The notes below the pieces were generated by a model. The model was not told where the DNA came from. It saw nothing but the letters and a program-made list of their open reading frames with translations, and made no database searches. A stretch of 64,000 bases of DNA from Pseudoramibacter alactolyticus ATCC 23263 (lineage in GTDB: Bacteria; Bacillota; Clostridia; Eubacteriales; Eubacteriaceae). A program made the position numbers and the translations under genes. The DNA is taken from the NCBI RefSeq assembly GCF_000185505.1, contig NZ_GL622359.1, forward strand, positions 1,027,412 through 1,091,411, read 5' to 3'. Positions 32,198 through 40,722 of this stretch are shown in pieces. The number at the start of each line of letters is the position of its first letter. The stretch's first letter is position 1.

Positions 32198-33496
32198 TTA
32201 CTTTTCTCCATCAGCCGCGTTCATAAATCGTCTTTGGTAAGAAACCACCTGATTGGCGCTGGTAAAACGGGCTAAATAATTGGGTTCAGCCGTCAGAACG
32301 ACGCGTCCTGACATATCTCTGAATTCATCCGCAACCAATAATCGATCAATATCCGGATAATTATCGGCCCCCTCCATACTGCAAATAATCAATCTGGTAT
32401 CCTCTAAGTTGCTCTGTCTTAACCAGCGCAGATTATGTCTCACCCCATCGAGGCCGTCCGAACCTTCTTTTGATTCAAAGGAGCGCTGCTTCAAAATCCT
32501 TTGCGCATCTTCTCTGACCTCTTCCAGACCGACGACATCTTCGGCTGAGTAATAATCTTTGTCGATCATAAAAGTTCGCAGCGCTTCCAGATATTTCACA
32601 TTCCGGCTGCTGTCAAACAGACCGAGATACTTTTCTATTTCCTGTGATTGCATCAACCGATGACGGATAAAGGAGTTGATAAAATAAGGTTTTGCCTGAA
32701 GGGCCAGTGCCGTTTGCCATGTTTCGAACATCAGGGTGAAATTAACCCGATACCCGTGTTCTTTGAGCATTAACGCTAATCGATGACCCCTAAAGGCATC
32801 CGCTGTCTTAGGCTGTGAATACCTTGTATCTAATTTTTTATCCCCAGTAAGCAACTGGTTAACATTGTCCTTATTAACCGGTCCGGTGTGAGGCACTTTA
32901 ATAACAACGCGATACTCAGAAAGCATTTCCCTGAATTTTTCTGCCTCTTCCAAAATTTCCGAATCGCTTTTGCCGAAGGGATCATTCAGTTCGACAGAAA
33001 TATCGGCTCCCGGTCCTAAAATTTTCCCTATCTCTGCCATCACCTCATCTCTGGTTTTAAAGCGATGATCGATATTTGCCTTTGGATTATTGATAAACAA
33101 ATCATAAATAATGCCAGGATTGCAAGTTAAATTGGCAAGAATATCTTTAATCGGTTCTATTTCATACGGGTTGGCACTATCCGCTGAAAAAAGTAAATTG
33201 GTTGATCTTTTTTGGTTGTTTTTATCATAAGAAATATCTCTGACTAAATCAGCTAAGAGAACATGGTCTTTGATCTGATAGCGCAACTTGAAACCAGCAG
33301 GTGTCTCGCCCTTTGGCACATCAAACGTACGAATCACTTTTTTAAAATTATCTGTTGTCCCAATATATTCCGCTAATGTACCAATCTTGGAAATATCTTC
33401 ATAATCAATCGGTTGTGTCAGAAAATGATTGACAAATTCTTCTTCCCCTCGTGCAATCTGCAAATTCAGGTCCTTAACTTGATAGCAAATATTCAT
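32198..33496 (-). CDS. Large transaldolase-like protein
   Basis: A 432-residue protein from the ATG at 33496 (GGAGAG site), much longer than the TalC type (about 215). Transaldolase-fold features are spread through the middle: FSADSANPYEI (about 103-113, strand 1 Asp), LTCNPGII, RVVIKVPHTG with candidate Schiff-base Lys200, and GYRVNFTLMFETWQTALALQA. About 100 extra residues precede the barrel and about 100 follow. This is not a standard TalA/TalB or TalC. The catalytic Lys context is close enough to expect dihydroxyacetone transfer or a related aldol cleavage. Family assignment is by motif only. Confidence 0.7.
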   Translation of the reverse strand: MNICYQVKDLNLQIARGEEEFVNHFLTQPIDYEDISKIGTLAEYIGTTDNFKKVIRTFDVPKGETPAGFKLRYQIKDHVLLADLVRDISYDKNNQKRSTNLLFSADSANPYEIEPIKDILANLTCNPGIIYDLFINNPKANIDHRFKTRDEVMAEIGKILGPGADISVELNDPFGKSDSEILEEAEKFREMLSEYRVVIKVPHTGPVNKDNVNQLLTGDKKLDTRYSQPKTADAFRGHRLALMLKEHGYRVNFTLMFETWQTALALQAKPYFINSFIRHRLMQSQEIEKYLGLFDSSRNVKYLEALRTFMIDKDYYSAEDVVGLEEVREDAQRILKQRSFESKEGSDGLDGVRHNLRWLRQSNLEDTRLIICSMEGADNYPDIDRLLVADEFRDMSGRVVLTAEPNYLARFTSANQVVSYQRRFMNAADGEK

Positions 33497-33613
33497 TTTC
33501 TTATCTCTCCAAATCTTTTTCATGATGTCCGTATCTGTCTATACAAATTGTCTTTATAAAATGTGGCTGGGATAATGGAATCCCAACCACCGCTCAAAAA
33601 TAATATAACCTAT

Positions 33614-35140
33614 TTAAAACACTCGGCTGTCAAGCGCCTCATATACTTTTGCGAACTTTTCATATGCCTTGTCATATGCTTCAAAATTATTTGTATTCGG
33701 CGTATATTCCTCTTTAATTTTGACGGCTCTCTGTGATGCATCATGAACGTCATTATAGGCACCGACGCCTACACCCGCATACATCGCCGCACCGAGGCAG
33801 CCGGATTCGCTGGCTTCCAGGATTAAAATCGGGCAATTAGACATGTCTGCCAACATTTGACTCCATAACGGCGACTTTGCGGCTCCGCCTGTCAAGCGAA
33901 TACTGTTAATGTCAATTCCGGCTGCCTGCTCCGCTTTGACAATGTCCAGCATTTCAAAACTAATGCCTTCCATCACAGATCGGGCAATATCCGCTTTTGT
34001 TGTTCCTAAAGACATGCCAACAAAGGTTCCTCTCGCCCGATCATTTAATTTTTCTCCCGCTGCTCCCTGTAAATACGGCAAGAAGGTAATGCCATTGGCG
34101 CCAATCGGAACACGCTCAATTTGGCGGTTAATAACATCGTAAGGATCCATATTCACTCCCGGCGCAGAACCCACGATTTTTTCAAGATCACAGAAAGTAT
34201 CCCGATACCAGCGATAACTGGATGCCGATGTGTTGGAAAAGGCTTCAATCGTATAATTCCCGACGCCATGATTTCCCTTTACAACCAGTTTTCCCTTCGG
34301 GTCCCTGATGTTTTTATCGGAGATCACGAAACAGGATCCAAAGGTTCCCATTACCATCACGGCCGTTCCGTCATCCACCCCGCCGGATCCGAAGGTGTTG
34401 CAATTCTGGTCATGAGCGCCCATGCAAACCGGCGTTCCTTCCGGCAAACCCGTTAATTTTGAAATTTCAACGTTAATGCGGGCGACCACTTTTCCCGGCT
34501 CTGCAATAATTTTTGCCCTTTTGCTCAAGGGAATACCGACAATATCATGAATCTTTTTCGACCATTGATCCGCATTGATATCCATCATGCCTTCACGGCT
34601 GGCCGAAGAAAAATCCGTATAATAATCATCCGCACCCAATTGCTTTAAAAAATAATCCTGATGCGTTGAAAACAAGGCCGTTTTTTCCCAATTTTCGGGT
34701 TCATTCTGCTTGAGCCAGATGAGTTTTAGAAGGCTGAAAACAAACCCAATCGGGTCGCCCGTGATTTGATAATGCTCTTTTCTGGTAATATATTTTATAT
34801 ACCATTCAAGTTCTTTGTTAGCGCCTCTCAAATCCTGCCACCCGACAAAAGGCCTAATCAGCTTTTCATGCTGATCCAGCATGCCGATGACAGATCCTTG
34901 CGATGAAAGGCCCACCCCTAAAATATCTTTTGGCTGGATGCCGGACCTTTCAATCGCTGTCTTGCAAGTCGCATACAACGCAGGGGTAATATCTTCCGGA
35001 ATTTGTTCCACCCAACCTTCATGGGGATAATAACAAGGATATTCTCTGTAATCACTGCCAACCAATTTCCCTTCGAGATCAAACACACAGACTTTGCATC
35101 CGGTCGTTCCGGCGTCCATGCCAACTAAATATTTACCCAT
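33614..35140 (-). CDS. FGGY-family sugar kinase (xylulokinase-like)
   Basis: A 508-residue cytoplasmic sugar kinase with the ATPase-fold loop GMDAGTTGCKVCVFDLEGK at the N terminus, the substrate-side GHDQN-like MGAHDQNCNTFGSGG in the middle, and the C-terminal GGAAKSPLWSQMLADMSNCPI and SGCLGAAMYAG. The closest recognisable group is XylB-like, but FGGY members act on many pentoses, tetritols and deoxy sugars. As the only kinase of the operon it probably makes the phosphorylated entry intermediate. Start ATG behind GGAG. Confidence 0.92.
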   Translation of the reverse strand: MGKYLVGMDAGTTGCKVCVFDLEGKLVGSDYREYPCYYPHEGWVEQIPEDITPALYATCKTAIERSGIQPKDILGVGLSSQGSVIGMLDQHEKLIRPFVGWQDLRGANKELEWYIKYITRKEHYQITGDPIGFVFSLLKLIWLKQNEPENWEKTALFSTHQDYFLKQLGADDYYTDFSSASREGMMDINADQWSKKIHDIVGIPLSKRAKIIAEPGKVVARINVEISKLTGLPEGTPVCMGAHDQNCNTFGSGGVDDGTAVMVMGTFGSCFVISDKNIRDPKGKLVVKGNHGVGNYTIEAFSNTSASSYRWYRDTFCDLEKIVGSAPGVNMDPYDVINRQIERVPIGANGITFLPYLQGAAGEKLNDRARGTFVGMSLGTTKADIARSVMEGISFEMLDIVKAEQAAGIDINSIRLTGGAAKSPLWSQMLADMSNCPILILEASESGCLGAAMYAGVGVGAYNDVHDASQRAVKIKEEYTPNTNNFEAYDKAYEKFAKVYEALDSRVF

Positions 35141-35178
35141 TTTCTCCTCACTTCTCCTTCAATGATTAAATATCTGCT

Positions 35179-35901
35179 CTATTCACCCGTATAAGCCGGA
35201 ATAATCCCGATCTCTCTCAAATCGTCTACCGCGTCCAGGATTGCCGGCGCCGCTCTGGTTCCGATGAGTTCTGCTCCGGCTAAAATAAAACAGAACGCAT
35301 TTTGAGGTCTTGGCGCTTTTACGCCGGCCACTTTCACCTTCGTTTTGCTCCCCTTAACCGCATCGGCCATCAGCTTGACATCCATTACGTCGGGGCCTTC
35401 ATACTGTCCGGTTGATGTTTTAACCCAATCGATGCCGGCCTCTGCAACAAGCTGACAAGCCGTTGTGATTTCTTCTTTGGTCAAGTAACACGTTTCAATA
35501 ATCATCTTTGTCATGACGCCTTGGGCCGCATGGACATAATCATTGAATTCTGCCTTGATTTTGTCGTATTTCCTGTCTTTTAAATCCCCGACGTTCATAA
35601 CGTTATCTAAAACCGTGGCGCCTTTTCGAACGGCTTCTTCTGTTTCAAAGGCCTTCACCGCGCTCGACTGCTGACCAAAGGGAAACCCGATTGCAGCGCC
35701 GACCATGATATTGGTTCCCTTTAGTTCTTCCGCAACGATGGGCGTCCATTCTGAGGAGGAAAAACAAAACGCTTTGCAGTTATATTCAATCGCTTCTTTA
35801 CAGCCTCTTCTGATTTCTGCTTCTGTCGTTTGTTTTGGCAACACGGAATAATCGAATAACTTCCCCATATCCCATTTTGTCATTTTAGATAAGTCGACCA
35901 T
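35179..35901 (-). CDS. DeoC-like aldolase 3
   Basis: A 240-residue DeoC-fold aldolase with Asp in VLDNVMNVG, the Schiff-base Lys in IDWVKTSTG (closest of the four to the canonical VKTSTGF) and Lys in VKVAGVK. AGVKAPRPQNAFCFILAGAELIGTRAAP follows. It is close to aldolase 4 (FDYSVLPKQTTEAEIRRGCKEAIEYNCKAFCFSSS against FDYAILPKDTTEDVIRKECQKAIEYNCKAFCFSSS), so the two look like a recent tandem duplication. Start ATG behind GAGAGGG. Confidence 0.88.
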   Translation of the reverse strand: MVDLSKMTKWDMGKLFDYSVLPKQTTEAEIRRGCKEAIEYNCKAFCFSSSEWTPIVAEELKGTNIMVGAAIGFPFGQQSSAVKAFETEEAVRKGATVLDNVMNVGDLKDRKYDKIKAEFNDYVHAAQGVMTKMIIETCYLTKEEITTACQLVAEAGIDWVKTSTGQYEGPDVMDVKLMADAVKGSKTKVKVAGVKAPRPQNAFCFILAGAELIGTRAAPAILDAVDDLREIGIIPAYTGE

Positions 35902-35919
35902 AAGCTTTCCCTCTCAATT

Positions 35920-36657
35920 TTACTTACTTTCTGACGGTTCTTCATATGCCGGAATCATCCCAATTTTTCTCATGGTGTCCAATGCATCGATAATCTCCGG
36001 CGCCGCTCTCGATCCGATCAGTTCCGCACCTGCTAATAAAAAGGCGTATGCATTTTGCGGCCGCGGATATTTAACACCGGAAACTTTTACCTTTGTTTTG
36101 CTATCTTTTAATGTATTAACCATGACAAGAACCTGTTCCATGGTCATGCCGTTATATTGGCCCGATGATGACTTCGCCCAATCAATGTCTGCTTTGGCGA
36201 TCAGTTTACACGCCGTTGCAATTTCTTCATCGGTCAACATCTCTGCTTCAATAATCATTTTTGTCATGGCTGGGCCGGACGCTTTTTTAAAGTCTTTAAA
36301 CTCCTGAAGCACTTGGTCATACTTTTTATCTTTTAATGCCCCCACGTTCATACAGCAATCCAAAACGGTGGCGCCCATGCGAACCGCTTCTTCCGCTTCA
36401 AAGCATTTAACAGCGCTTGTTTGCTGCCCGAAAGGAAAACCTACCGCTGCGCCAACTAATAAGTCGGTCCCCTTTAGCTCTTCCGCAACAACTTTAGTCC
36501 AATATGAGGACGAAAAACAAAAGGCTTTGCAATTATATTCGATTGCTTTTTGACACTCTTTCCGAATGACATCTTCCGTTGTGTCTTTAGGTAAAATTGC
36601 ATAGTCAAAATGTTTCCCTAAATCATGTTTCGTCATATGCTTCCAATCAATCATCAT
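35920..36657 (-). CDS. DeoC-like aldolase 4
   Basis: A 245-residue DeoC-fold aldolase; Asp in VLDCCMNVG, candidate Schiff-base Lys in IDWAKSSSG and Lys in VKVSGVK are kept. AKSSSG in place of VKTSTG and the shared VSGVKYPRPQNAYAF stretch set it apart from true deoxyribose-phosphate aldolase. It is the first gene after the internal promoter, with AGGGAGG directly before two consecutive ATGs (36657 and 36654). The gene pair 4-3 is separated by 18 bases. Confidence 0.88.
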   Translation of the reverse strand: MMIDWKHMTKHDLGKHFDYAILPKDTTEDVIRKECQKAIEYNCKAFCFSSSYWTKVVAEELKGTDLLVGAAVGFPFGQQTSAVKCFEAEEAVRMGATVLDCCMNVGALKDKKYDQVLQEFKDFKKASGPAMTKMIIEAEMLTDEEIATACKLIAKADIDWAKSSSGQYNGMTMEQVLVMVNTLKDSKTKVKVSGVKYPRPQNAYAFLLAGAELIGSRAAPEIIDALDTMRKIGMIPAYEEPSESK

Positions 36658-36706
36658 TTTCCTCCCTCTTTTTACATCTCACCATCATGACGGCTTGGTT
36701 GTCTTT

Positions 36707-36734
36707 ATTATATCATCATGTATATACATATCAA
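36707..36734 (-). promoter_or_regulatory. Internal promoter with palindromic operator
   Basis: TTGATA, a 16-base spacer and TATAAT on the minus strand, about 50 bases before aldolase 4. A perfect 12-base palindrome ATGTATATACAT (36718-36729) fills the spacer and touches the -35. Its place between the hexamers is ideal for repression, and the flanking gntR is the likely regulator. Confidence 0.75.
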
Positions 36735-36757
36735 TATAATAATTAAACTATTTCATT

Positions 36758-37423
36758 TTATTTGATCACGCTTTTTATCTCGGTTATATCGTCTATTAAA
36801 TATAAAGGTGTGAAATTTTGTAATGCACTCTTTTCGCCATATCCATAAGTCACCATACAGACATCAATCCCAGCGTTTCTTCCAGTCAAATAATCCGTCT
36901 TCGTATCGCCAACAAGAATTGCTTCTGTTTTATTGCATCCATAAAAATCTAATATTTTTAAAATGCAATCTGGGTCGGGCTTGGGCTTGTCCACATCATC
37001 CGCCGTCACGATCACATCAAAATACTTCATCAAACCAAATTTTTGAAAAATTTTTTCTGTCGCACTTCTGATTTTAAAAGTTGCAACCGCCAGGCGTTTG
37101 TTGCATTGTTGATAATAATCTAAAATATCGATGACGCCAGGATAAACTTTTGATGTATCCGCGCAATGCGCTGTGTAATATTCTGAAAAAAGGGGCAATA
37201 ATTCAGAATCGATCAGCGCTGACTTATCTGTCCCTAAAACCCTAAGCAGAATATTTCTGGCACCGCCGCCTATGCAGCCTCTGATGAATTCATATGATTT
37301 TTCTTCGAACTGATATTTTTTTATAATATATTGAACCGTTTTTACCAAATCCGGGCACGTATCAACCAGTGTTCCATCCAGATCAAAAATAATGTAAGAA
37401 TATTGTTCATGTGGTTCCTTCAT
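36758..37423 (-). CDS. HAD-family phosphatase (phosphoglycolate-phosphatase-like)
   Basis: A 221-residue HAD hydrolase from the ATG at 37423, which has the strong site AAGGGGG; earlier starts lie well inside the upstream gene. Motif I FDLDGTLVDTCPD holds the nucleophile and acid Asp, VATFKIRSATEKIF carries motif II/III features, and VGDTKTDYLTGRNAGID is motif IV. The cap is of the C1 alpha-helical type. It overlaps the aldolase-PHP gene by 17 bases. In this operon it may remove phosphate from an intermediate or a dead-end product. Confidence 0.9.
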   Translation of the reverse strand: MKEPHEQYSYIIFDLDGTLVDTCPDLVKTVQYIIKKYQFEEKSYEFIRGCIGGGARNILLRVLGTDKSALIDSELLPLFSEYYTAHCADTSKVYPGVIDILDYYQQCNKRLAVATFKIRSATEKIFQKFGLMKYFDVIVTADDVDKPKPDPDCILKILDFYGCNKTEAILVGDTKTDYLTGRNAGIDVCMVTYGYGEKSALQNFTPLYLIDDITEIKSVIK

Positions 37424-39212
37424 TTTGATCACCCCCTTCAAGTTTTGATAACAGCGCATTATTTGAAAAATATTCATAAGTGATGCCGCATTCGCCAATA
37501 TCACGCACTTTTTGATCCGTTCTTTTATAATCGGCGTGATAATCCGAACCGCCGGAAATAATTTTCACGCGATTTGAATAATCCTTTTTGACCTTTTGAA
37601 TGATTTCCTCTTTTGTCAGCTCTCCGCCATACGTTGTTTTATCATAGGTATACGATGCTTCGATGCCGTCTAATCCTTCTGCGATCAACCAATCGATAAA
37701 ATCATCCCGACTCATTTTCCCGTCATCCACTCTGACGACATCATCAATCAAATAAGGGTGCGCAAGAATCGCGATGCCACCAACCTCATGAATCAATCGA
37801 ATAATTTCAACGGCTGACGGCTTTTTCCGTTTGATGCCGTATTCCGGGTTATTTCTGCAAAGCAGTTTTGCCTCAATCCAAGTATCCGTATAGCCCTTTT
37901 CCGCCATCAGATTAAAAATAATCTTTTTCTGAACATCTTCCGGTTTCCTGGGTATCCCGCCATAATTCAGCACTTCATCCCAAGCGATGGGCATTCCCTT
38001 CTCAGTCAGCAGCGCTGTTAACTGATAATAAGAATCTATTTTGCTTTGAACGATTTTTCGATTCACGTCTAAAATCTTCTGATGATGGAAATCACAGCCT
38101 AACGCGACAATATGAACATCATCGACGAGCGTTTCGCAGGAAAATTCAATTCCGGGAATAAATTGAATGCCTTTTGTTTTCGCATAAGCAATCGGATCCA
38201 CCATAATGCCATTGACTTCAATCTTTTGGGGCGGAATCACATCATGATCTGTCAATGCCAAAACTCTCACGCCGCGTTTGGCCGCATTATCAATTAATTC
38301 CTGAGGCGTATCGCCGCCATCGGAACGTGTAGAATGGGTATGCAGATCCACCGCGTAAGGCGCGCGATCCATTTGACTGAATAATCTGATATGCTTTCTT
38401 GCCACCTCTTTGACGCAATCTCCGACAAACGCATCTAACTTGAGCGGATCGTTTTGCTGCGGATTTTCATCCATGTATTCCCGCATACCTTGGCAATATG
38501 CGATTTTAATCGCGGTTGATATATTTATTTTGGCCGCCCCGGACTGAATCATCCGGTCGAACATCTCTGTTGATAATCCTGTTCCCCCGTGTAAAACAAG
38601 GGGCACCGGCGAAAACGCATTGATATCCTGCATCAGCTTGTAATTTAAATTAATTTCACCTTTGTAAACACCATGAGCGGTTCCAACAGCGGGGGCCAAT
38701 GCATCAACCCCCGTCTCCGCCATGAATTTTTTACAATCTTTTGGATTTGCAAATGCACCACCGTCCTTTTCCACGACAATATCATCTTCAACACCGACGA
38801 TCGCTCCGAGTTCACCTTCCACTGTTACGTTTCGCTTATGTGCGTAATCCGCGATAATTTTTGTGTTCGCAATATTTTCTTCCAAGGATAATTGCGAACC
38901 ATCATACATGACCGAGGACCATCCGGCAGCGATGCATTCTTTCGTATATTCAATATCCCGGGAGTGATCTAAATGGATGGCCACATTAATTTTTGTATTT
39001 TGAGCAAGTGGTTTTAAAATATCCATTAATTCTTTTGCGCCAAATTCTTTCACCGTTTTGACTGAAGTCTGCAAAATAACATCCTGTTTTAAATCCTCAG
39101 CCGTTTCAACAACTGCTTTTGCAGTCAATTCATTGACGATATTAAATGCGCCAACCGCGTAATGATTTTTCTTTGCCTTTTCAAGCATTGTTTTCATATT
39201 GACATATGTCAT
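37407..39212 (-). CDS. Fusion of class II ketose-bisphosphate aldolase and PHP phosphoesterase
   Basis: A 601-residue protein with two enzyme domains. Residues 1-285 are a class II aldolase of the fructose/tagatose-bisphosphate type: HLDHS (metal ligands His80 and His83, Asp82), VEGELG around 131-136, His180 in GTAHG and His208 in LHGGTGL. Residues 287-575 are a PHP domain with DLHTHS (His291, His293), TDHD (Asp322, His323), Glu356, AHP (His485) and SDYH (Asp557, His559). All expected metal ligands of both domains are kept, so both may be active. Each domain has close to full family length, so this is a true fusion. It is the first gene of the island operon; start ATG behind AAAGGAG. Confidence 0.9.
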   Translation of the reverse strand: MTYVNMKTMLEKAKKNHYAVGAFNIVNELTAKAVVETAEDLKQDVILQTSVKTVKEFGAKELMDILKPLAQNTKINVAIHLDHSRDIEYTKECIAAGWSSVMYDGSQLSLEENIANTKIIADYAHKRNVTVEGELGAIVGVEDDIVVEKDGGAFANPKDCKKFMAETGVDALAPAVGTAHGVYKGEINLNYKLMQDINAFSPVPLVLHGGTGLSTEMFDRMIQSGAAKINISTAIKIAYCQGMREYMDENPQQNDPLKLDAFVGDCVKEVARKHIRLFSQMDRAPYAVDLHTHSTRSDGGDTPQELIDNAAKRGVRVLALTDHDVIPPQKIEVNGIMVDPIAYAKTKGIQFIPGIEFSCETLVDDVHIVALGCDFHHQKILDVNRKIVQSKIDSYYQLTALLTEKGMPIAWDEVLNYGGIPRKPEDVQKKIIFNLMAEKGYTDTWIEAKLLCRNNPEYGIKRKKPSAVEIIRLIHEVGGIAILAHPYLIDDVVRVDDGKMSRDDFIDWLIAEGLDGIEASYTYDKTTYGGELTKEEIIQKVKKDYSNRVKIISGGSDYHADYKRTDQKVRDIGECGITYEYFSNNALLSKLEGGDQNEGTT

Positions 39213-39249
39213 TTTTGACTCCTTTCATTAAAATAAATTCTCCGCTATT

Positions 39250-39265
39250 TATATACCAGTATATA
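39250..39265. promoter_or_regulatory. Palindromic operator at the operon head
   Basis: TATATAC-TG-GTATATA on the minus strand: two perfect seven-base arms with a two-base centre, 38 bases before the aldolase-PHP start. It overlaps an extended -10-like TGGTATATA and resembles the palindrome at 36718-36729 (shared core GTATATAC). A good -35 is not obvious. Confidence 0.6.
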
Positions 39266-39397
39266 CAAGCAATCATAGAAATAAAGATCATTTTTTGTTA
39301 ACTAATTAGATTTTTTTGCATCCTTTACATTTTTTATTCAACATTTTTTAGGTGCCGTGTAAAATAACAATTATTGATAACGTAAAATTGCGCGCAC

Positions 39398-39421
39398 AAA
39401 AAGGCTCCCGAAGGAGCCTTC
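39398..39421 (-). terminator. Terminator after gldA (right copy of a flanking repeat)
   Basis: AAGGCTCC pairs perfectly with GGAGCCTT around TTCG and is followed by T on the minus strand. The 24 bases match 26908-26931 at 22 positions. Confidence 0.9.
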
Positions 39422-39452
39422 CTGATCTTTTTAGATAATGAATGGCCGGATG

Positions 39453-40553
39453 TTAATCCTCTTTCAGGTAATAGGTCCCCAGCGCGTCGGCTGCGATGAT
39501 GGCCGCCGCCAGGCTTTCCGGTGTCACTTCAAAGGGCATGTTCCCCATCGTGTCCTCCGGCGCGCAGGCCAGCTTGGCCACTTCCATGATTTTTTCCTCG
39601 TTCACTTCTTTCACGCCAAGCCCTTCAAGGTTGACCGGCAGCCCCAGCGTCGTGCAGAAGTCGAGCACTTCATCCAATTCGTCTTCCGAACGATTTTCCA
39701 GCACGAGCTGCACCAATGTCCCAAAGGCAACCTTTTCTCCGTGATACATTTCATGGGTTTCCGGCAGGGCGGTAAAGCCGTTGTGGATGGCATGAGCCGC
39801 GGCCAAGCCGCCGCTTTCAAAGCCGACACCGCTCAGGAAGGTGTTCGCTTCGATCACGTTTTCCACCGCAGCGGTACACACGTGATTTTCAATCGCCAAC
39901 TTGGCTTTGAACCCATCCGCCATCAAGATGTCAAAGCAGAGCCGCGCCAGGCTGATGGCCGAATTGGTCACGTGACCGCCGCTCATCACGGTAGACCGGC
40001 TGTCATAAGTCGCCTGGGCTTCAAAATAAGTCGCCAGCGCATCCCCCATCCCGGCGACAAAAAGACGAGCCGGTGCCCGTTTGATGATATCCGTGTCCAT
40101 GATGACCATTTCCGGATTCTTCGGCAGAACCAAATACGCTTCGAAGACACCGTCTTCCGTATAAACCACGGACAGGGCCGAGCAAGGCGCATCCGTCGAC
40201 GCGATGGACGGCGCCACAATCACCGGCAGCTTTTCATAATGCGCGACGGCTTTCGCGGTGTCACAAACTTTCCCGCCGCCGATCCCGACAATGACATCCA
40301 AACCTTCATCCTGAACCACTTTGCGCAGACGATCAATTTCAGCGTTACAGCATTCCCCGCCGAAAGGTTCAGACACATATTTTAATCCGGCCGCTTCAAA
40401 CCCGGCCTTCAGATTGTCATTTTGTGTACGCATCATGGTGCCGGACAAAACCGCCAGTGCCCCTTTGCCGAAAGTCGCAACATAAGCCGGCAGCTTTTGC
40501 AGCTCTCCGGCGCCTTGGATGTATCTTCCCGGCGCCTGAATAATTTTTTCCAT
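39453..40553 (-). CDS. gldA: Glycerol dehydrogenase GldA-like
   Basis: An NAD-dependent, metal-containing alcohol dehydrogenase that interconverts glycerol and dihydroxyacetone. The 366-residue enzyme (ATG at 40553 behind GAGGAGAG) begins IIQAPGRYIQGAGEL, has the NAD loop GIGGGKVCDTAKA, the metal-site Asp in VAGMGDALATYFEA, and His ligands in HAIHNGF and HEMYHGEKVAFG, as in GldA. Related diols could be substrates. It has its own terminator and lies just outside the AT-rich island, whose tail carries a fragment of a similar enzyme. Confidence 0.9.
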   Translation of the reverse strand: MEKIIQAPGRYIQGAGELQKLPAYVATFGKGALAVLSGTMMRTQNDNLKAGFEAAGLKYVSEPFGGECCNAEIDRLRKVVQDEGLDVIVGIGGGKVCDTAKAVAHYEKLPVIVAPSIASTDAPCSALSVVYTEDGVFEAYLVLPKNPEMVIMDTDIIKRAPARLFVAGMGDALATYFEAQATYDSRSTVMSGGHVTNSAISLARLCFDILMADGFKAKLAIENHVCTAAVENVIEANTFLSGVGFESGGLAAAHAIHNGFTALPETHEMYHGEKVAFGTLVQLVLENRSEDELDEVLDFCTTLGLPVNLEGLGVKEVNEEKIMEVAKLACAPEDTMGNMPFEVTPESLAAAIIAADALGTYYLKED

Positions 40554-40722
40554 GGTTTCTCTCCTCTCAAAACAACACACGCGTCGTTAATCATATATCG
40601 ACATTATTTTAACAAGTCTTTTTTCGTTTTGCAAATGTTTTCTATCTTTTTATCATTATTTCCGCATCGAAAATTTAACCGCCGCCATCCTGCTTTTTAT
40701 GCTCCGTTTTCAAAATCGGGCA

